This document shows, in pieces, positions 23,663 to 34,619 of a stretch of 64,000 nt of DNA. Numbering within the stretch: the first letter of the stretch is position 1; each line of letters starts with the position of its first letter. Origin of the DNA: Hibiscus mutabilis (taxonomy: Eukaryota > Streptophyta > Magnoliopsida > Malvales > Malvaceae); contig CM033726.1 in NCBI GenBank assembly GCA_019671005.1, positions 17,543,608 to 17,607,607 of the forward strand, in the 5' to 3' direction. Both the position numbers and the translations under genes were made by a program. Under the pieces are notes generated by a model. It did not search any database. It was not told the DNA's origin and saw only the letters and a program-made list of their open reading frames with translations.

Positions 23663-24215
23663 TGTTGCGCGTAATAAGTGCTACGCAATTGTGCAAGTAT
23701 ACACGTCGCAAGTTATAGTATAAAAGATATCGTCTCCACAGAGATTGGTGCCACTTCAAGAATCTAGCCTCTTGCACTGTAAAAAGTAAAAGAAAGCACA
23801 AATAGAAGATTATAGGAGTTTTAACTAATAACTAATCTAGAAAGCAAATAAGTAAAAGGCGATGTGATTAAATGAGAGAGATAGGCCAGGTTATCGTGAG
23901 TTGAGGTGTGATAGCCGATTGGATCGTCTTGGTAAAAGAGTGCAAGGGCAACTCAGTTGTCGTGGCAACTTGCACAACGGGGTTGCCTTGGCCACTAATC
24001 GATGGTTTCCTGGGCAACTACTTGGGCGCCTGGGCAGCAACCTTCAAGGTTCAGCAGAGCGTTCTTCAATGGTTTCTTCTTATCCCTAAGTCGAAACTCT
24101 AGCTACTTGTGCATGCCTTGATAATACATCCCTGCGTGAATCAAGGGTGAACAACAACCAATCTTGCGTTCCTCTTAGCCGTTGAAATCCTTAACTTATT
24201 CCTAAGCAAGATTAA
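23663..24215 (-). repeat. Element C 5' LTR, left part (split by D)
   Basis: It matches the left LTR from TGTTGCGCG to GATTAA and then breaks at D's TGAAAAGTG. The LTR resumes at 30288. It shows the same palindrome cluster (about 23950-24025) with extra substitutions. Confidence 0.9.
24211..24215. repeat. Target-site duplication of D (ATTAA)
   Basis: ATTAA precedes D and is repeated at 30283-30287. The unoccupied LTR copy has a single GGATTAATCTTCACC at 14118-14132. Confidence 0.95.
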
Positions 24216-25741
24216 TGAAAAGTGTTCAAAAGTACTATTTTTTATTACCTTTTTACTCATATTATTGTTAGACTTAAGCTCATAGTAGTTGCATAATTAG
24301 TCATTCATGCATTAATTCATGTTTCTTTCCACCGTTGAGCTTGATTACATAACTTGGTGATTTTTGTGGAAAAAGATGCTGCTTTGGTGTGTTTTTGTGT
24401 GTGTGCAGGATCACTTGCCAAAGCAAGGTTAGAGCTAGTTGCCAGGGCAATGCATGAAGGATATGCCAAGCTAGTTGCCAGGGCAATGCATGAAGGAGAC
24501 GCCGAGCCAGTTGCCATGGCAATTGTCGACAAATAGAAAATGCAATAGGGATGTCGAAATTAATGACTATACAAGTCCAAGATGACGTGGAGCAAAGCCC
24601 AAACCCAAAGGAATTTAATTTCCATGCAGAGATTAAAGAATAATTAAATTCCAAGAAGATAGGAGAAGTTCTAGTAGGAATACAATTATAATAAAGAATT
24701 ATATTCTTTAAAGATAATTTAATTCCAACTCAAACTCCTCCTCAAAGAAGGACTTTGGCCTAGCCCTATAAATAGCAAGGAGATTTCGACAATCTAGGGG
24801 GAGAAAAAGAGGGGAATTTCGACAACTCCATAGAGAGCATTAGGGGAAATTTCGACTTCTTCTTCTTCTTTGCTTCCATTTCCATTAGATTCATGGTTTG
24901 GGGATTATTCTTTGTATATCTTTTGAACCCAACCATGAACTAACTTGATCGGTTGGGGTTATTGTGTTTTGTTGTTGTGAGAAATAATTGGATTTTGTTT
25001 AGGTAATAAGAGTTTGCACTTTTCTATTCAAGGTTTACTCATTCTTGGCTTTTATTCTTGTTTGCGAGTGAATTGGGAGAGGATCTCGTAACTTCATCTA
25101 TTTATCTAATATCGGGAAAGTTAGATTCAAGAAACGAATGAGTATGGTCTTTATTCAATCTATTGATGGTGAAGATTAATCCGACTTAGGAATAAGTTAA
25201 GGATTTCAACGGCTAAGAGGAGCGCAAGATTGGTTGTTGTTCACCCTTGATTCATGCAGCGATGTATTATCAAGGCATGCACAAGTAACTAGAGTTTCGA
25301 CTTAGGGATAAGAAGAAACCATTGAAGAACGCTTCGCCGAACCTTGAAGTTGCTGCCCAGACGCCCAAGTAGTTGCCCAGCTAGTTGCCCAGGCAACCAT
25401 CGATTAGTTGCCAAGGCAACCCCGCTGTGCAAGTTGCCACGACAACTGAGCTGCCCGTGCACTCTTTTACCAAGACGATCCAATCGGCTATCACACCTCA
25501 ACTCACGATAACCTGGCCTATCTCTCTCTTTTTCTTTAATCTATTCTTTTAGTTTATTGCTCTTAGTTTACTCGTTAATTAGAACTCCTATTATCATTTA
25601 TGTTTTTACTTTTCACAGTGCAATAACTTAAGCAAAGTGGCCCAAACCAATCCTTGTGGAGACGATACTCGATACTCATATCACTTTATTACTTGCGACG
25701 TGTATACTTGCACAATTACGTAGCACTTATCACACGCAACA
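24216..25741 (+). repeat. Element D 5' LTR
   Basis: It runs from TGAAAAGTG (TGATAAGTG in the 3' copy) to CGCAACA. It is homologous to C's LTR in inverse orientation. It carries three ATTGCC/GTTGCC-NN-GGCAA palindromes (24435-24530) and another cluster at 25365-25450. Confidence 0.9.
24767..24774 (+). promoter_or_regulatory. Candidate TATA box in the D 5' LTR
   Basis: TATAAATA follows GGCCTAGCCC; the same box is at 29324-29331 in the 3' LTR. In plant LTRs this marks the U3/R boundary region. Inferred from sequence only. Confidence 0.55.
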
Positions 25742-25747
25742 AGTTTT

Positions 25748-25766
25748 TGGCGCCGTTGCCGGGGAT
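25748..25766 (+). other. Element D primer-binding site
   Basis: TGGCGCCGTTGCCGGGGAT starts six bases after the LTR end and is identical to C's site. Confidence 0.85.
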
Positions 25767-25885
25767 TGGCAATTGGTGTTAGTTGTTTTTGTTATTGCAT
25801 TTTTTTCTATTAGTTTTACTAACTTTTCTTTTTGTTTGTTTTATCAAAAAAAAATTAGGCGTCCTACAAGTTAAGGGACATCAAC

Positions 25886-26689
25886 ATGTCAAGAAATAAA
25901 AGCCGATCTATTCGAGAGATGATGTTGGAAGATATGAATCAATCCAATCAAGAGTTTCTTGCACCCTTTGATGATTACCTATACCAACCGAGAAAAGCCC
26001 AAAGAACTTATACCGTGGAAAAATCTTGTGCTATGTGTGGAGAACATCATGTGTTTGAAAATTGCCCTCGCATTTTCGGTGCATATAACTACATGGAGGA
26101 CCATAGAGGGAACCAGCAGCAAAATTCTTCATGGTATGGTCAACAAGCTCAAAATTTTTTTTACCATGACAATTTTGCTGCAGCAACAGATATGCCATGG
26201 CAATGTAGTCGTTTTCAAGAGCATTCCAATTCCTTGGAGGAAACGTTACTAGCTTCCTTGGCTAGACTTGACGGATCAATTAAAGAGATTCGAGAACTGT
26301 CAAAATCTATGGATACGAGGATAGCTCAGTGGGATGCAACCTTACGGGATTCAGAAGATCAATTGAGGAGATCCACATATGTCATGGATAACATTCACCA
26401 ACAATTCATTCCTAGGGATACTGACGTCCCAAGGCAAGAGGATAAGGAGCAATACAAAGAAATCTCTCCGATGTGTGAGGAACAACTAGAACCTCAAAGT
26501 CAAGAGGATGCCAATGAGAGAGACTGCCCAACACATGATGAGCTTGAACAACAAATTACCTCGGCAATGATTGAGGAGCCTAAACAGAGCAATGCCGCGA
26601 CAACACTCGGTGAAGCTGAGAACAACAATACTACAGCAAATTCTGAGGAACCTGATGCCCAGAAGGTTACAACGTTGATGTTGAAGTAG
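25886..26689 (+). CDS. gag: Element D gag-like protein lacking the capsid core
   Basis: An uninterrupted 267-codon frame starts 120 bases after the primer site. An acidic N-terminus (SRSIREMMLEDMNQSNQEFL) replaces the retrotrans_gag core seen in C. A zinc knuckle CAMCGEHHVFENC (residues about 48-60, CX2CX3HX4C) matches C's knuckle spacing. A Gln/Asn-rich stretch, a predicted helix (SLARLDGSIKEIRELSKSM, near 130-150) and a Glu-rich tail follow. This fits an RNA-binding C-terminal gag half kept while the particle-forming part is gone. Whether it is translated is unknown. A stop ends it before the next frame at 26717. Confidence 0.7.
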   Translation: MSRNKSRSIREMMLEDMNQSNQEFLAPFDDYLYQPRKAQRTYTVEKSCAMCGEHHVFENCPRIFGAYNYMEDHRGNQQQNSSWYGQQAQNFFYHDNFAAATDMPWQCSRFQEHSNSLEETLLASLARLDGSIKEIRELSKSMDTRIAQWDATLRDSEDQLRRSTYVMDNIHQQFIPRDTDVPRQEDKEQYKEISPMCEEQLEPQSQEDANERDCPTHDELEQQITSAMIEEPKQSNAATTLGEAENNNTTANSEEPDAQKVTTLMLK

Positions 26690-26716
26690 GAATCTGTAGA
26701 TTGCTCTCATCTACAA

Positions 26717-27328
26717 TTGCCACGGCAATTACTTGACCACATGCAAGATCAACGAGATGATAATACTTTGTCAATGGAATATGAGCAGGTAATAGTTGAA
26801 CCTTTTGAATTCTTTAAAAACTCACCTCGCCCATTGCAGGTATGTCTTGAGGAACCGAGGTTGGTAGATTTGAAGCCATCGAAATCTCTACTGATGGAGA
26901 TGTTTGAGAGGCCAAAAGAAAAAGGTGTTTGGATTCATAAAGCTCTTCAGAAAATTGATTCTTCCCTTGACTTAAAGCAAAATTTGACAACGGATTGCCA
27001 CGACAATTGGCTTGAGCAGCAATTGCCACGACAACAAAGGCTACATCCAACCATGATAAAAGTCGACAAGAATGAGGTAATTGAATGGTTGAGAATGGAT
27101 ATAATTTTTCCTATTAATATATTTGTGCCTTCAGGAATAGTAGCAAGGTGGAGAGTATACATGGACTACAAGCGAACAAAGAAGAAAGACACCTCCACCA
27201 TGGTAACGCAAAAGGGAGTAGTGGCAAGCACATTGGCCAAACTCTTTTTGGGCAATATTATCACCCGATGGAGGGTGCGGATGGACTATAAGAAGTATCA
27301 AAAACAGCAACCTTCAATACCGCAGTAA
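26717..27328 (+). pseudogene. Element D chimeric ORF with vestigial RT fragment
   Basis: A 203-codon frame starts 27 bases after the gag-like stop. Its first two thirds are hydrophilic and unrecognised. Near 27140-27180 and again 27255-27300 it contains WRVYMDYKR and WRVRMDYKK, two diverged copies of the WRVCMDYRK block of Athila RT (compare C, about 20480). Everything else of RT is missing. TTGCCACG(A/G)CAA words interrupt it. It is either a decayed pol relic or a frame kept by chance; no function is assigned. Confidence 0.5.
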
Positions 27329-27500
27329 CCCTTGATGCCTCGGCAACCATGGATGCGCATGCCTCGACAACCTTCAACACCGCAGCAACTCGTCACGCAC
27401 GCCGGCAACCATGGGCGACACGCCTCAAGAACCCCGACGCCTCGGCAACCATGGATGTGCATGCCTCGGCAACCCTCGACGCCACGGCAACTACTCGATA
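27310..27500. repeat. Array of CCTCGGCAACC words in D
   Basis: About ten copies of (C/G)CC(T/A)CGGCAAC and variants, alternating with ATGGATGCGCATG-like spacers. The array matches, on the other strand, the block inserted in C's pol at 19200-19365. It therefore marks where pol sequence was lost in D's ancestor. Confidence 0.7.
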
Positions 27501-28302
27501 CATTTATTTTTATTTTTATTTTTTGAACTATTTTGTTCTATTATTTTTTTATTATTTTTCTCTTTATTTTTTAGGATATATTTTATTTTTCTTCATTATC
27601 TTTAGTTTCAGTTTTCTTTATTTTCTTTTCCACAACAAGACTCACAACCACCATGATAAGGAAATTTATCTGCCGACTACTCGCACACAAAGAACCACAA
27701 CAAATCAAGCGATGCCCAGCAACAACAATGGCCGGCAACTATCGATGCAGATGCAAGTAAACCTGCATCGGCAAACATGGACCAAATCAAGGCAATGCTA
27801 TTCACGCGGTACCAGCCACAAGCATTCAACCACTGACCGGAAATTGAATCAAGCAAACGACACGAAGGAAACTCATCACTCGAGGTGACGACCTCTCTGA
27901 CTAACTCATTTCATTTAGTTTCTTTTAAATTTTGTTTCACTTTTACATGCATTGAGGACAATGATTCTCTCGAGTTTGGGGGGGTGTTGGTTTCTAGTTA
28001 GTTTCATGTTTAGTTGCATTCATCTTTAGCAATCACATATAGGTTGCATATGTTACTTGCCATGCCTTTAATTTGATTTAATTGCTTAAGACTTGTTGAA
28101 TATCCAATGATGAATTTTTGCCACTGCACTTAATTGAAATAACCTTTAATTTTAGGATTGCATGAAAAGAACTTAGAATTTTACTATGATGCTGAATTTT
28201 TTTTTACACGGTTGTGGGTTGTTGATTCAAAGAAACGTAGTGAACTTAGGTTGCTTAAAATTTGGGTAAATTTAAAATTGAAAATTAAAAGTTAATTTCT
28301 TG
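27501..28302 (+). other. Element D 3' non-coding region
   Basis: It begins with a T-rich TATTTTTATTTT run (27500-27640), then a short A/C-rich stretch. GTTTGGGGGGGTG at 27976-27988 looks like a second, internal polypurine tract. The rest is AT-rich with no supported gene. Confidence 0.45.
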
Positions 28303-28483
28303 CTAGAGGTGCCCAAAACTGGCTCTAGTAGTAAATACACTTTCTTGCTAGAGGTGCCTGAAACTGGCTCTAGTAGTTAATGCACATTAAAGAATCGCTA
28401 GAGGTGCCCAAAATTGGCTCTAGTCGACTAAAATAAAATAAGAAATTGCTTACTTTGCTAGAGGTGCCCGAAATTGGCTCTAG
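28303..28483 (+). repeat. Four-copy CTAGAG...CTCTAG hairpin array before the D polypurine tract
   Basis: Copies at 28303-28328, 28348-28373, 28398-28423 and 28458-28483. Each reads CTAGAG-GT-GCC, a CAAAACT or CGAAATT loop, GGC-TCTAG. The outer arms are perfect in all four copies while loop bases vary. Confidence 0.85.
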
Positions 28484-28760
28484 TGAAAATGAAAATAAAT
28501 TCCCCGGCAATTAAATTGATAAAAGCCTATTGTTCACATAGAATCTTGAAAATCAACTTGTACACAACTACGCACACACATTGTCACGAGCATTATAGTT
28601 TTGTTCCGGGAAATTTTTGTGCTATCTGAAAAATTAAAAAGGTGATCATACTTTGTGCCATGGTTCCGAGGTTTGAATTCAAGTTTGAAGCATGTCTTTG
28701 ATGATTAAAGTCTTGGCAGGTAATTGTTAGTTTGCATTGCTTGAGGACAAGCAATAGTTC

Positions 28761-28773
28761 GAGTTTGGGGGCG
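28761..28773 (+). other. Element D polypurine tract
   Basis: GAGTTTGGGGGCG lies directly before the 3' LTR start TGATAAGTG. Confidence 0.8.
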
Positions 28774-30282
28774 TGATAAGTGTTCAAAAGTACTATTTTT
28801 ATTACCTTTTTACTCATATTAATGTTAGACTTAAGCTCATAGTAGTTGCATAATTAGTCATTCATGCATTAATTCATGTTTATTTCCACCTTTGAGCTTG
28901 ATTACATAACTTGGTGATTTTTGTGGAAAAAGATGCTGCTTTGGTGTGTTTTTGTGTGTGTACAGGATCACTTGCCAAAGAAAGGTTAGAGCTAGTTGCC
29001 AGGGCAATGCATGAAGGATATGCCGAGCTAGTTGCCAGGGCAATGCATGAAGGAGACGCCGAGCCAGCTGCCATGGCAATTGTCGACAAAGAGAAAATGC
29101 AATAGGGATGTCAAAATTAATGACTATACAAGTCCAAGATGACGTGGAGCAAAGTCCAAACCCAAAGGAATTTGATTTCCATGCAGAGATTAAAGAATAA
29201 TTAAATTCCAAGAAGATAGGAGAAGTTCTAGTAGGAATACAATTATAATAAAGAATTATATTCTTTAAAGATAATTTAATTCCAACTCAAACTCCTCCTC
29301 AAAGAAGGACTTTGGCCTAGCCCTATAAATAGCAAGGAGATTTCGACAATCCAGGGGGAGAAAAAGAGGGGAATTTCGACAACTCCATAGAGAGCATTAG
29401 GGGAAATTTCGACTTCTTCTTTGCTTCCATTAGATTCATGGTTTGGGGATTATTCTTTGTATATCTTTTGAACCCAACCATGAACTAACTTGATCGGTTG
29501 GGGTTATTGTGTTTTGTTGTTGTGAGAAACAATTGGATTTTATTTAGGTAATAAGAGTTTGCACTTTTCTATTCAAGGTTTACTCATTCTTGGCTTTTAT
29601 TCTTGTTTGCGAGTGAATTGGGAGAGGATCTCGTAACTTCATCTATTTATCTAATATCGGGAGAGTTAGATTCAAGAAACGAATGAGTATGGTCTTTATT
29701 CAATCTATTGATGGTGAAGATTAATCCGGCTTAGGAATAAGTTAAGGATTTCAACGGCTAAGAGGAGCGCAAGATGGGTTGTTGTTCACCCTTGATTCAC
29801 GCAGGGATGTATTATCAAGGCATGCACAAGTAACTAGAGTTTCGACTTAGGGATAAGAAGAAACCATTGAAGAACGTCCGAACCTTGAAGTTGCTGCCCA
29901 GACGCCCAAGTAGTTGCCCAGCTAGTTGCCCAGGCAACCATCGATTAGTTGCCAAGGCAACCCCGCTGTGCAAGTTGCCACGGCAACTGAGCTGCCCGTG
30001 CACTCTTTTACCAAGACGATCCAATCGGCTATCACACCTCAACTCACGATAACCTGGCCTATCTCTCTCTTTTTCTTTAATCTATTCTTTTAGTTTATTG
30101 CTCTTAGTTTACTCGTTAATTAGAACTCCTATTATCAATTGTGTTTTTACTTTTCACAGTGCAGTAACTTAAGCAAAGTGGCCCAAACCAATCCCTGTGG
30201 AGACGATACTCGATACTCATATCACTTTATTACTTGCGACGTGTATACTTGCACAATTGCGTAGCACTTATCACACGCAACA
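28774..30282 (+). repeat. Element D 3' LTR
   Basis: Direct repeat of 24216-25741 with few differences: TGATAAGTG instead of TGAAAAGTG, a shorter TTC run near 29415, and small changes near 29875. Ends CGCAACA, followed by ATTAA. Confidence 0.9.
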
Positions 30283-30287
30283 ATTAA

Positions 30288-31249
30288 TCTTCACCATCAA
30301 TAGATTGAATAAAGATCATATTCATTTGTTTCTTGAATCTAACTCTCCCGATATTAGATAAATAGATGAAGTTACGAGATCCTCTCCCAATCGCATACAA
30401 GAATAAGAACCAAGAATGAATAAACCTTGAATAGAAAAGTGCAAACTCTTATTACGTAAACAAAATCCAATAGTTTCTCACAACCAGAAAACACAATAAC
30501 CATAGCCAAATAGATTTAGTTCATGGCTAGGTTCCAAAGAAACACAAGATAAAGAATCCCTAGCATGAACCAAATTGAACAAGAAAGAAAAAAATGAAGG
30601 ATGGATGAAGCTTGTCGAAATCTCCTTGCCCTTGATGCTTGTCGAAAATTCTCTCCTCTCTCCCCCTTTGGAGTTGACGACATGGCCTCTAATTTATAGG
30701 GCTAGGTCAAAGTCCTTCTTTGAGGAGGAAGTTAAGTTGGAATTAAATTATCTTTAAAGAATAATATTCTTTATTATAATTATATTCCTTCTAGAACTTC
30801 TCCTATCTTCTTGGAATTTAATTCTTCTTTAACCTCTTCATGGAAATCAAACTCCTTTGGGATTTAGCTTTGCTCCACGTCATCTTGGGCTTGTCTAGTC
30901 ATCAATTTCGACTACCATATCACCTTATTCTTTGTCGACAATTGCCCTGGCGACTGGCTCGACGTCTCCTTCATGCATTGCCCTGGCAACTAGCTCAGCA
31001 TCTCCTTCATGCATTGCCCTGGCAACTAGCTCTAGCCTTGCTTTGGCAAGTGATCCTGGCAATACACACAAAACACACCAAAGCAGCATCTTTTCCCACA
31101 AAAATAACCAAGTTATGCAATCAAACTCAACGATGGAAGGAAACATGGATTAATGCATGAATGACTAATTATGCAACTAATATGAGCCTAAGCCTAACAA
31201 TAATATGAGTAAAAAGGGTAAGAAAAATAGTACTTTTGAACACTTATCA
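30288..31249 (-). repeat. Element C 5' LTR, right part
   Basis: Continues C's LTR after D, matching 14123-15090 of the left copy, and ends TTATCA before the CTAGG duplication. It carries the 36-bp palindrome units at 30945-31055. Confidence 0.9.
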
Positions 31250-31254
31250 CTAGG

Positions 31255-33525
31255 CTTAGTGAAGAGTGCTCAAAAACAACACACCATCAAAGCATTAAAA
31301 TCATTTCTCAATATTACATTGAAATCTCATTTCAATCATCTTTTAGAACACTATCTTGCCTTGAAAACCATGCACTTAACATCTTTAAAACCAGCATATT
31401 AACCCATATGCAACATATATCATTAACCAATAGCAAATCCCATTGCTCAACCTCAATTTAAGCCTTCCCACGCATAACAACCATATGCAAAGCTTAAAGA
31501 GTAAACATGTATAAATTCCATTATACAACATAAACCATTTCAATGATACATCAACAATTATATTGGCTCACAAGTGATCATTAACCAAGTTCCTTTACCA
31601 AAATAGTTCATCGGATACACGGATTCAACAAGTGTTCTCCCAACACTTCATACATTCTCACTAGTAATACAAGGTTCACACACGAGAGTTTTCAGTATAC
31701 ATAAATCCCTCCACCGTTGTGACACTCGTGATGGAGTATTCGATACACCACATAAACCCCTCAACACCACTCATCAGTAGATGTATAACCCACTAACGGG
31801 ATTTTACGGTACCATATAACCCCTCGACCGTTAGGGTACTTGGATGGAGTATTCGGTACACCGTATAAAACCCCTCAACATCCAAGGTGACTTATTATAG
31901 TGCACTATCAACCTTATGGCCGGCCAACTACATCCTATAACAATTTTAAAACCACATCAGTTGCCAATATAATTAACCATTTACCATTTACCTCACTGTT
32001 TTCAACAAGCATTAACCAAACCAATTTTCCAAAGCAACAACCATGCTTTAAAACACAAGTATAAACCATATACTTACAGCATTTCAGGCTTAAAAACAAT
32101 ATCTCAAATACTCTAAATCATGCTTAAACAGTAGGTACAATGTAAATCAAAACAAGTGCATCAAAATCATTTTACACTAGCACGACCGAGAGAGAAACCA
32201 CATTTTACTTACTTTTGAGTTTAAACCAGAGTTTCAAGCTCAGTTTAAACTCCCATAACCACCTTTAAAACATTCCAAAGCTGGAATCCACGTTATCAAT
32301 CACCGATACGCGAAACCTCGATTCGCTGACACGAAAACAAGCATCTGAGGCCTCCAAAGCTTCACCGATCACTTCCAGATCCATCTCCCCTATTTTAACC
32401 ATATTACAATAGAGGATTAATGCATCCCAATTCATTCAAAACACTACAACCACAAATCCACACGAACTTCCACAATCTTCTGACAATTACCTAACTACAA
32501 CAATCGAAAACATCATCTAACTCTTTCCAAACACAACCCAACCACAATCTAACACTTCCATAATCATCAATTAACACTTAAAAACAGGATTAACTCATCC
32601 AAATACTTCCAGCAATTTAACAGCCACCACAACTCCACAAAAATACAAATCTAACAACCTTGACAACTAGGGATTCAAGAGTTTCGGGATTCCATTGTTA
32701 AAATCAACTTATCAAAATTATAATACATCCAAAACATTATTAAAATCAACCTCAACACTGGCAAAACAGATCCAATACGGATCTTTCACTTTTTCATCAA
32801 CTTAACCTAATTAAATCAATATAAAAACACAAAATCAGATTATAAACTATAAAACAAGGATCAAATACTTGGGAATATCAATAAAGAACCATTCAATAGA
32901 GGCAATCATGAACCTTACCTATATTTTGTGATTTCCCCTTCGATTGATTGTTTAAAGCTAGGAAAACACAAGATTTCAATGAGGTTTTGTAAATCAAAGT
33001 TAAAGAATCAATTACAAATTAAGAATATAAGTAAAAAGATTTCTCACCTCTGGATTTTGATGAAAACAATAGTGTTTGGAAAGTGGAGATAAAAGTTGAG
33101 AGAAAAGTTACGTCAAATTCTTTTAATCCAATAACTAACTTTTTAATATCCAAAACTCTTTTAATTATTTATAAACCACATGTTTAAACTAACTTAATTG
33201 AAGGGAGAACCCATTAGCCAAAACATGGTAATATAGATCCTTAAGGATTCTAGGAATTTGATCCTTTTCATTTTAGTCACCTTTAAAAATAGTTTTCAAA
33301 AATTACACTTTGGTCCTTACCAAAATGTCACCCTTCCAAACCTCATTTTCCAAAATTGATTTCACCAATATTTTTCATATATTAAAATATGATTTTTAAC
33401 CATTTTTCCATATTTTTATCTTACCAAAAAATATTTACTTCCGAACCTGACTCAAATCCATAACTCGATCCACCAAACCGTCCAATAAACCTCAAACCCG
33501 CTAGGCCCAAAACCAGGGCGTTACT
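31255..33525 (-). repeat. Element B 5' LTR, right part
   Basis: Resumes the B LTR at CTTAGTGAAGAGTGCTC, matching 5415-7704 of the left copy, and ends AGGGCGTTAC. A's sequence restarts directly after it. Confidence 0.85.
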
Positions 33526-34600
33526 AGAGGTCACTAGATATCAATTGCAAGATGTGACATCGATTCTGAGATCAGTTGAATGTTGTGATAATGATGAGGT
33601 GTGATATTTCCCTAACAGACTCTGGTCAGCAAAGCAAGACTACTACTCATTTGATGATATTCAATGATGAAAAAGCTTCAAATTTTAACCATAAGAGTTG
33701 CTTAAAATTGAAATTCTAAGCGTAAGTCTTCTGTACCTTAATGGATTGTAATTAATGGTTAGAAATATATATATATATAAAAGAAAAGAAAAAGTGAAGA
33801 AATAAACTATGAAATAAATAAATCTCGGATCACTCTGATGGAGCCGTGGGATTGATAAATCTAATAAGGAAGCTTTGCTCCACCTGTTCAAGACCCTGTC
33901 GTCAAAGATGAATCTTTGAAGATATGATTACAATTATTATTATAATTATAACACAATGGCAATAAGAAGCACACACTTACACCTAGAATGTTATTCTTAG
34001 AATGATATTTTTGCACTCCAACGGTTAAACAAATCCATTTTTTTGGGTGGAGCAAAAAATGAGAATTGAGAATGAGTAGTCTTCTGTAGCAACGCGATAA
34101 TCATGAGGATGAACCGATTCATCTTGAGAGATTTTACAACTTCGAATTGCCACAATATTCAAAGTCTTTATAGACACAAGCTATGCTTGGAATGATCTCC
34201 GAAAGGTTGAATCTGAGACGCTCTTGCACTTGATATCCATAGCTACTATTATGTTTTTTTATTATATAGATTTTGGTTTCAAGGTATTGTATGTTAATTT
34301 AAAGGACACTCTTCATTGGAATGACGATCAGAAAATTGACATTTTAAGCAAAACGATTTCTATGTATTACTTCAGGGATTAGATCCAGAATACAAGGTCG
34401 TGGATGTGATTGATCGACCTAATACAGAGTGATGAACTATCAATGACTGTGATAAAGACGAGGGCCAGAGTTCCTGTGTTAGACAACTCAGGGGTTAAAG
34501 CAGGTTTCCGCTATGATACGTTGAGTGGGTCAGAGAAATGAAGAAAGAACCTGGATGGAAATAAAATCGCAGAATATGAGGAAAAGTTTAGGGGTCTAAC
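33526..34600 (+). other. Element A distal internal region, unclassified
   Basis: No domain of RT, RNase H or integrase was recognised in any frame. There is a TA microsatellite near 33765. The region sits where pol should be in A, so it is either extremely decayed pol or unrelated filler. Confidence 0.4.
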
Positions 34601-34619
34601 GTTAATTTTCCAAAATATT

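Larger units (their letters stand above)
24216..30282 (+). mobile_element. Element D: non-autonomous Athila-type retrotransposon
   Basis: It has LTRs of 1526 and 1509 bp and an internal region of only 3.0 kb. Primer site, polypurine tract, hairpin array and palindrome clusters match C, so it probably moved with enzymes of a C-like partner. It encodes a gag-like protein lacking the capsid core plus a decayed RT scrap, with no protease or integrase. The LTRs differ mainly by a TTCTTC-type indel and a few substitutions, making D the youngest layer. It lies head-to-tail against C's orientation, inside C's LTR. Confidence 0.9.
13560..31249 (-). mobile_element. Element C: degenerate full-length Athila-type retrotransposon
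   Basis: LTRs of about 1.53 kb (13560-15090; 23663-24215 plus 30288-31249) flank an 8.6-kb internal region on the minus strand. Gag, protease, RT, RNase H and integrase are followed by an extra ORF, all with stops or deletions. The TGGCGCCGTTGCCGGGGAT primer site and the post-integrase ORF are typical of Athila elements. C sits in B's right LTR with a 5-bp duplication and carries D in its own 5' LTR. Without D it is about 11.6 kb. Confidence 0.9.
4276..33525 (-). mobile_element. Element B: decayed Tekay/Del-like chromovirus with 3.4-kb LTRs
   Basis: Two long direct repeats (4276-7704, and 12436-13559 plus 31255-33525) flank about 4.7 kb holding gag, protease, RT, RNase H, integrase and a chromodomain remnant, all on the minus strand. 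A tRNA-iMet type primer site lies inside the right LTR and a polypurine tract inside the left one, both correct for minus orientation. LTR ends are TGTAAC and, on the right, GTTAC; the left copy's end is mutated. No target duplication is visible. Coding decay and LTR divergence make it old. C is inserted in the right LTR. Confidence 0.85.

Noticed and set aside
27349..27888. 179-codon open frame in D
   Set aside because: It reads the CCTCGGCAACC array in a second frame and then a T-rich run; no domain and no sign of conservation.
33685..33891. 68-codon minus-strand frame right of B
   Set aside because: It contains a TA-microsatellite translation (Tyr/Ile run) and no recognisable domain.
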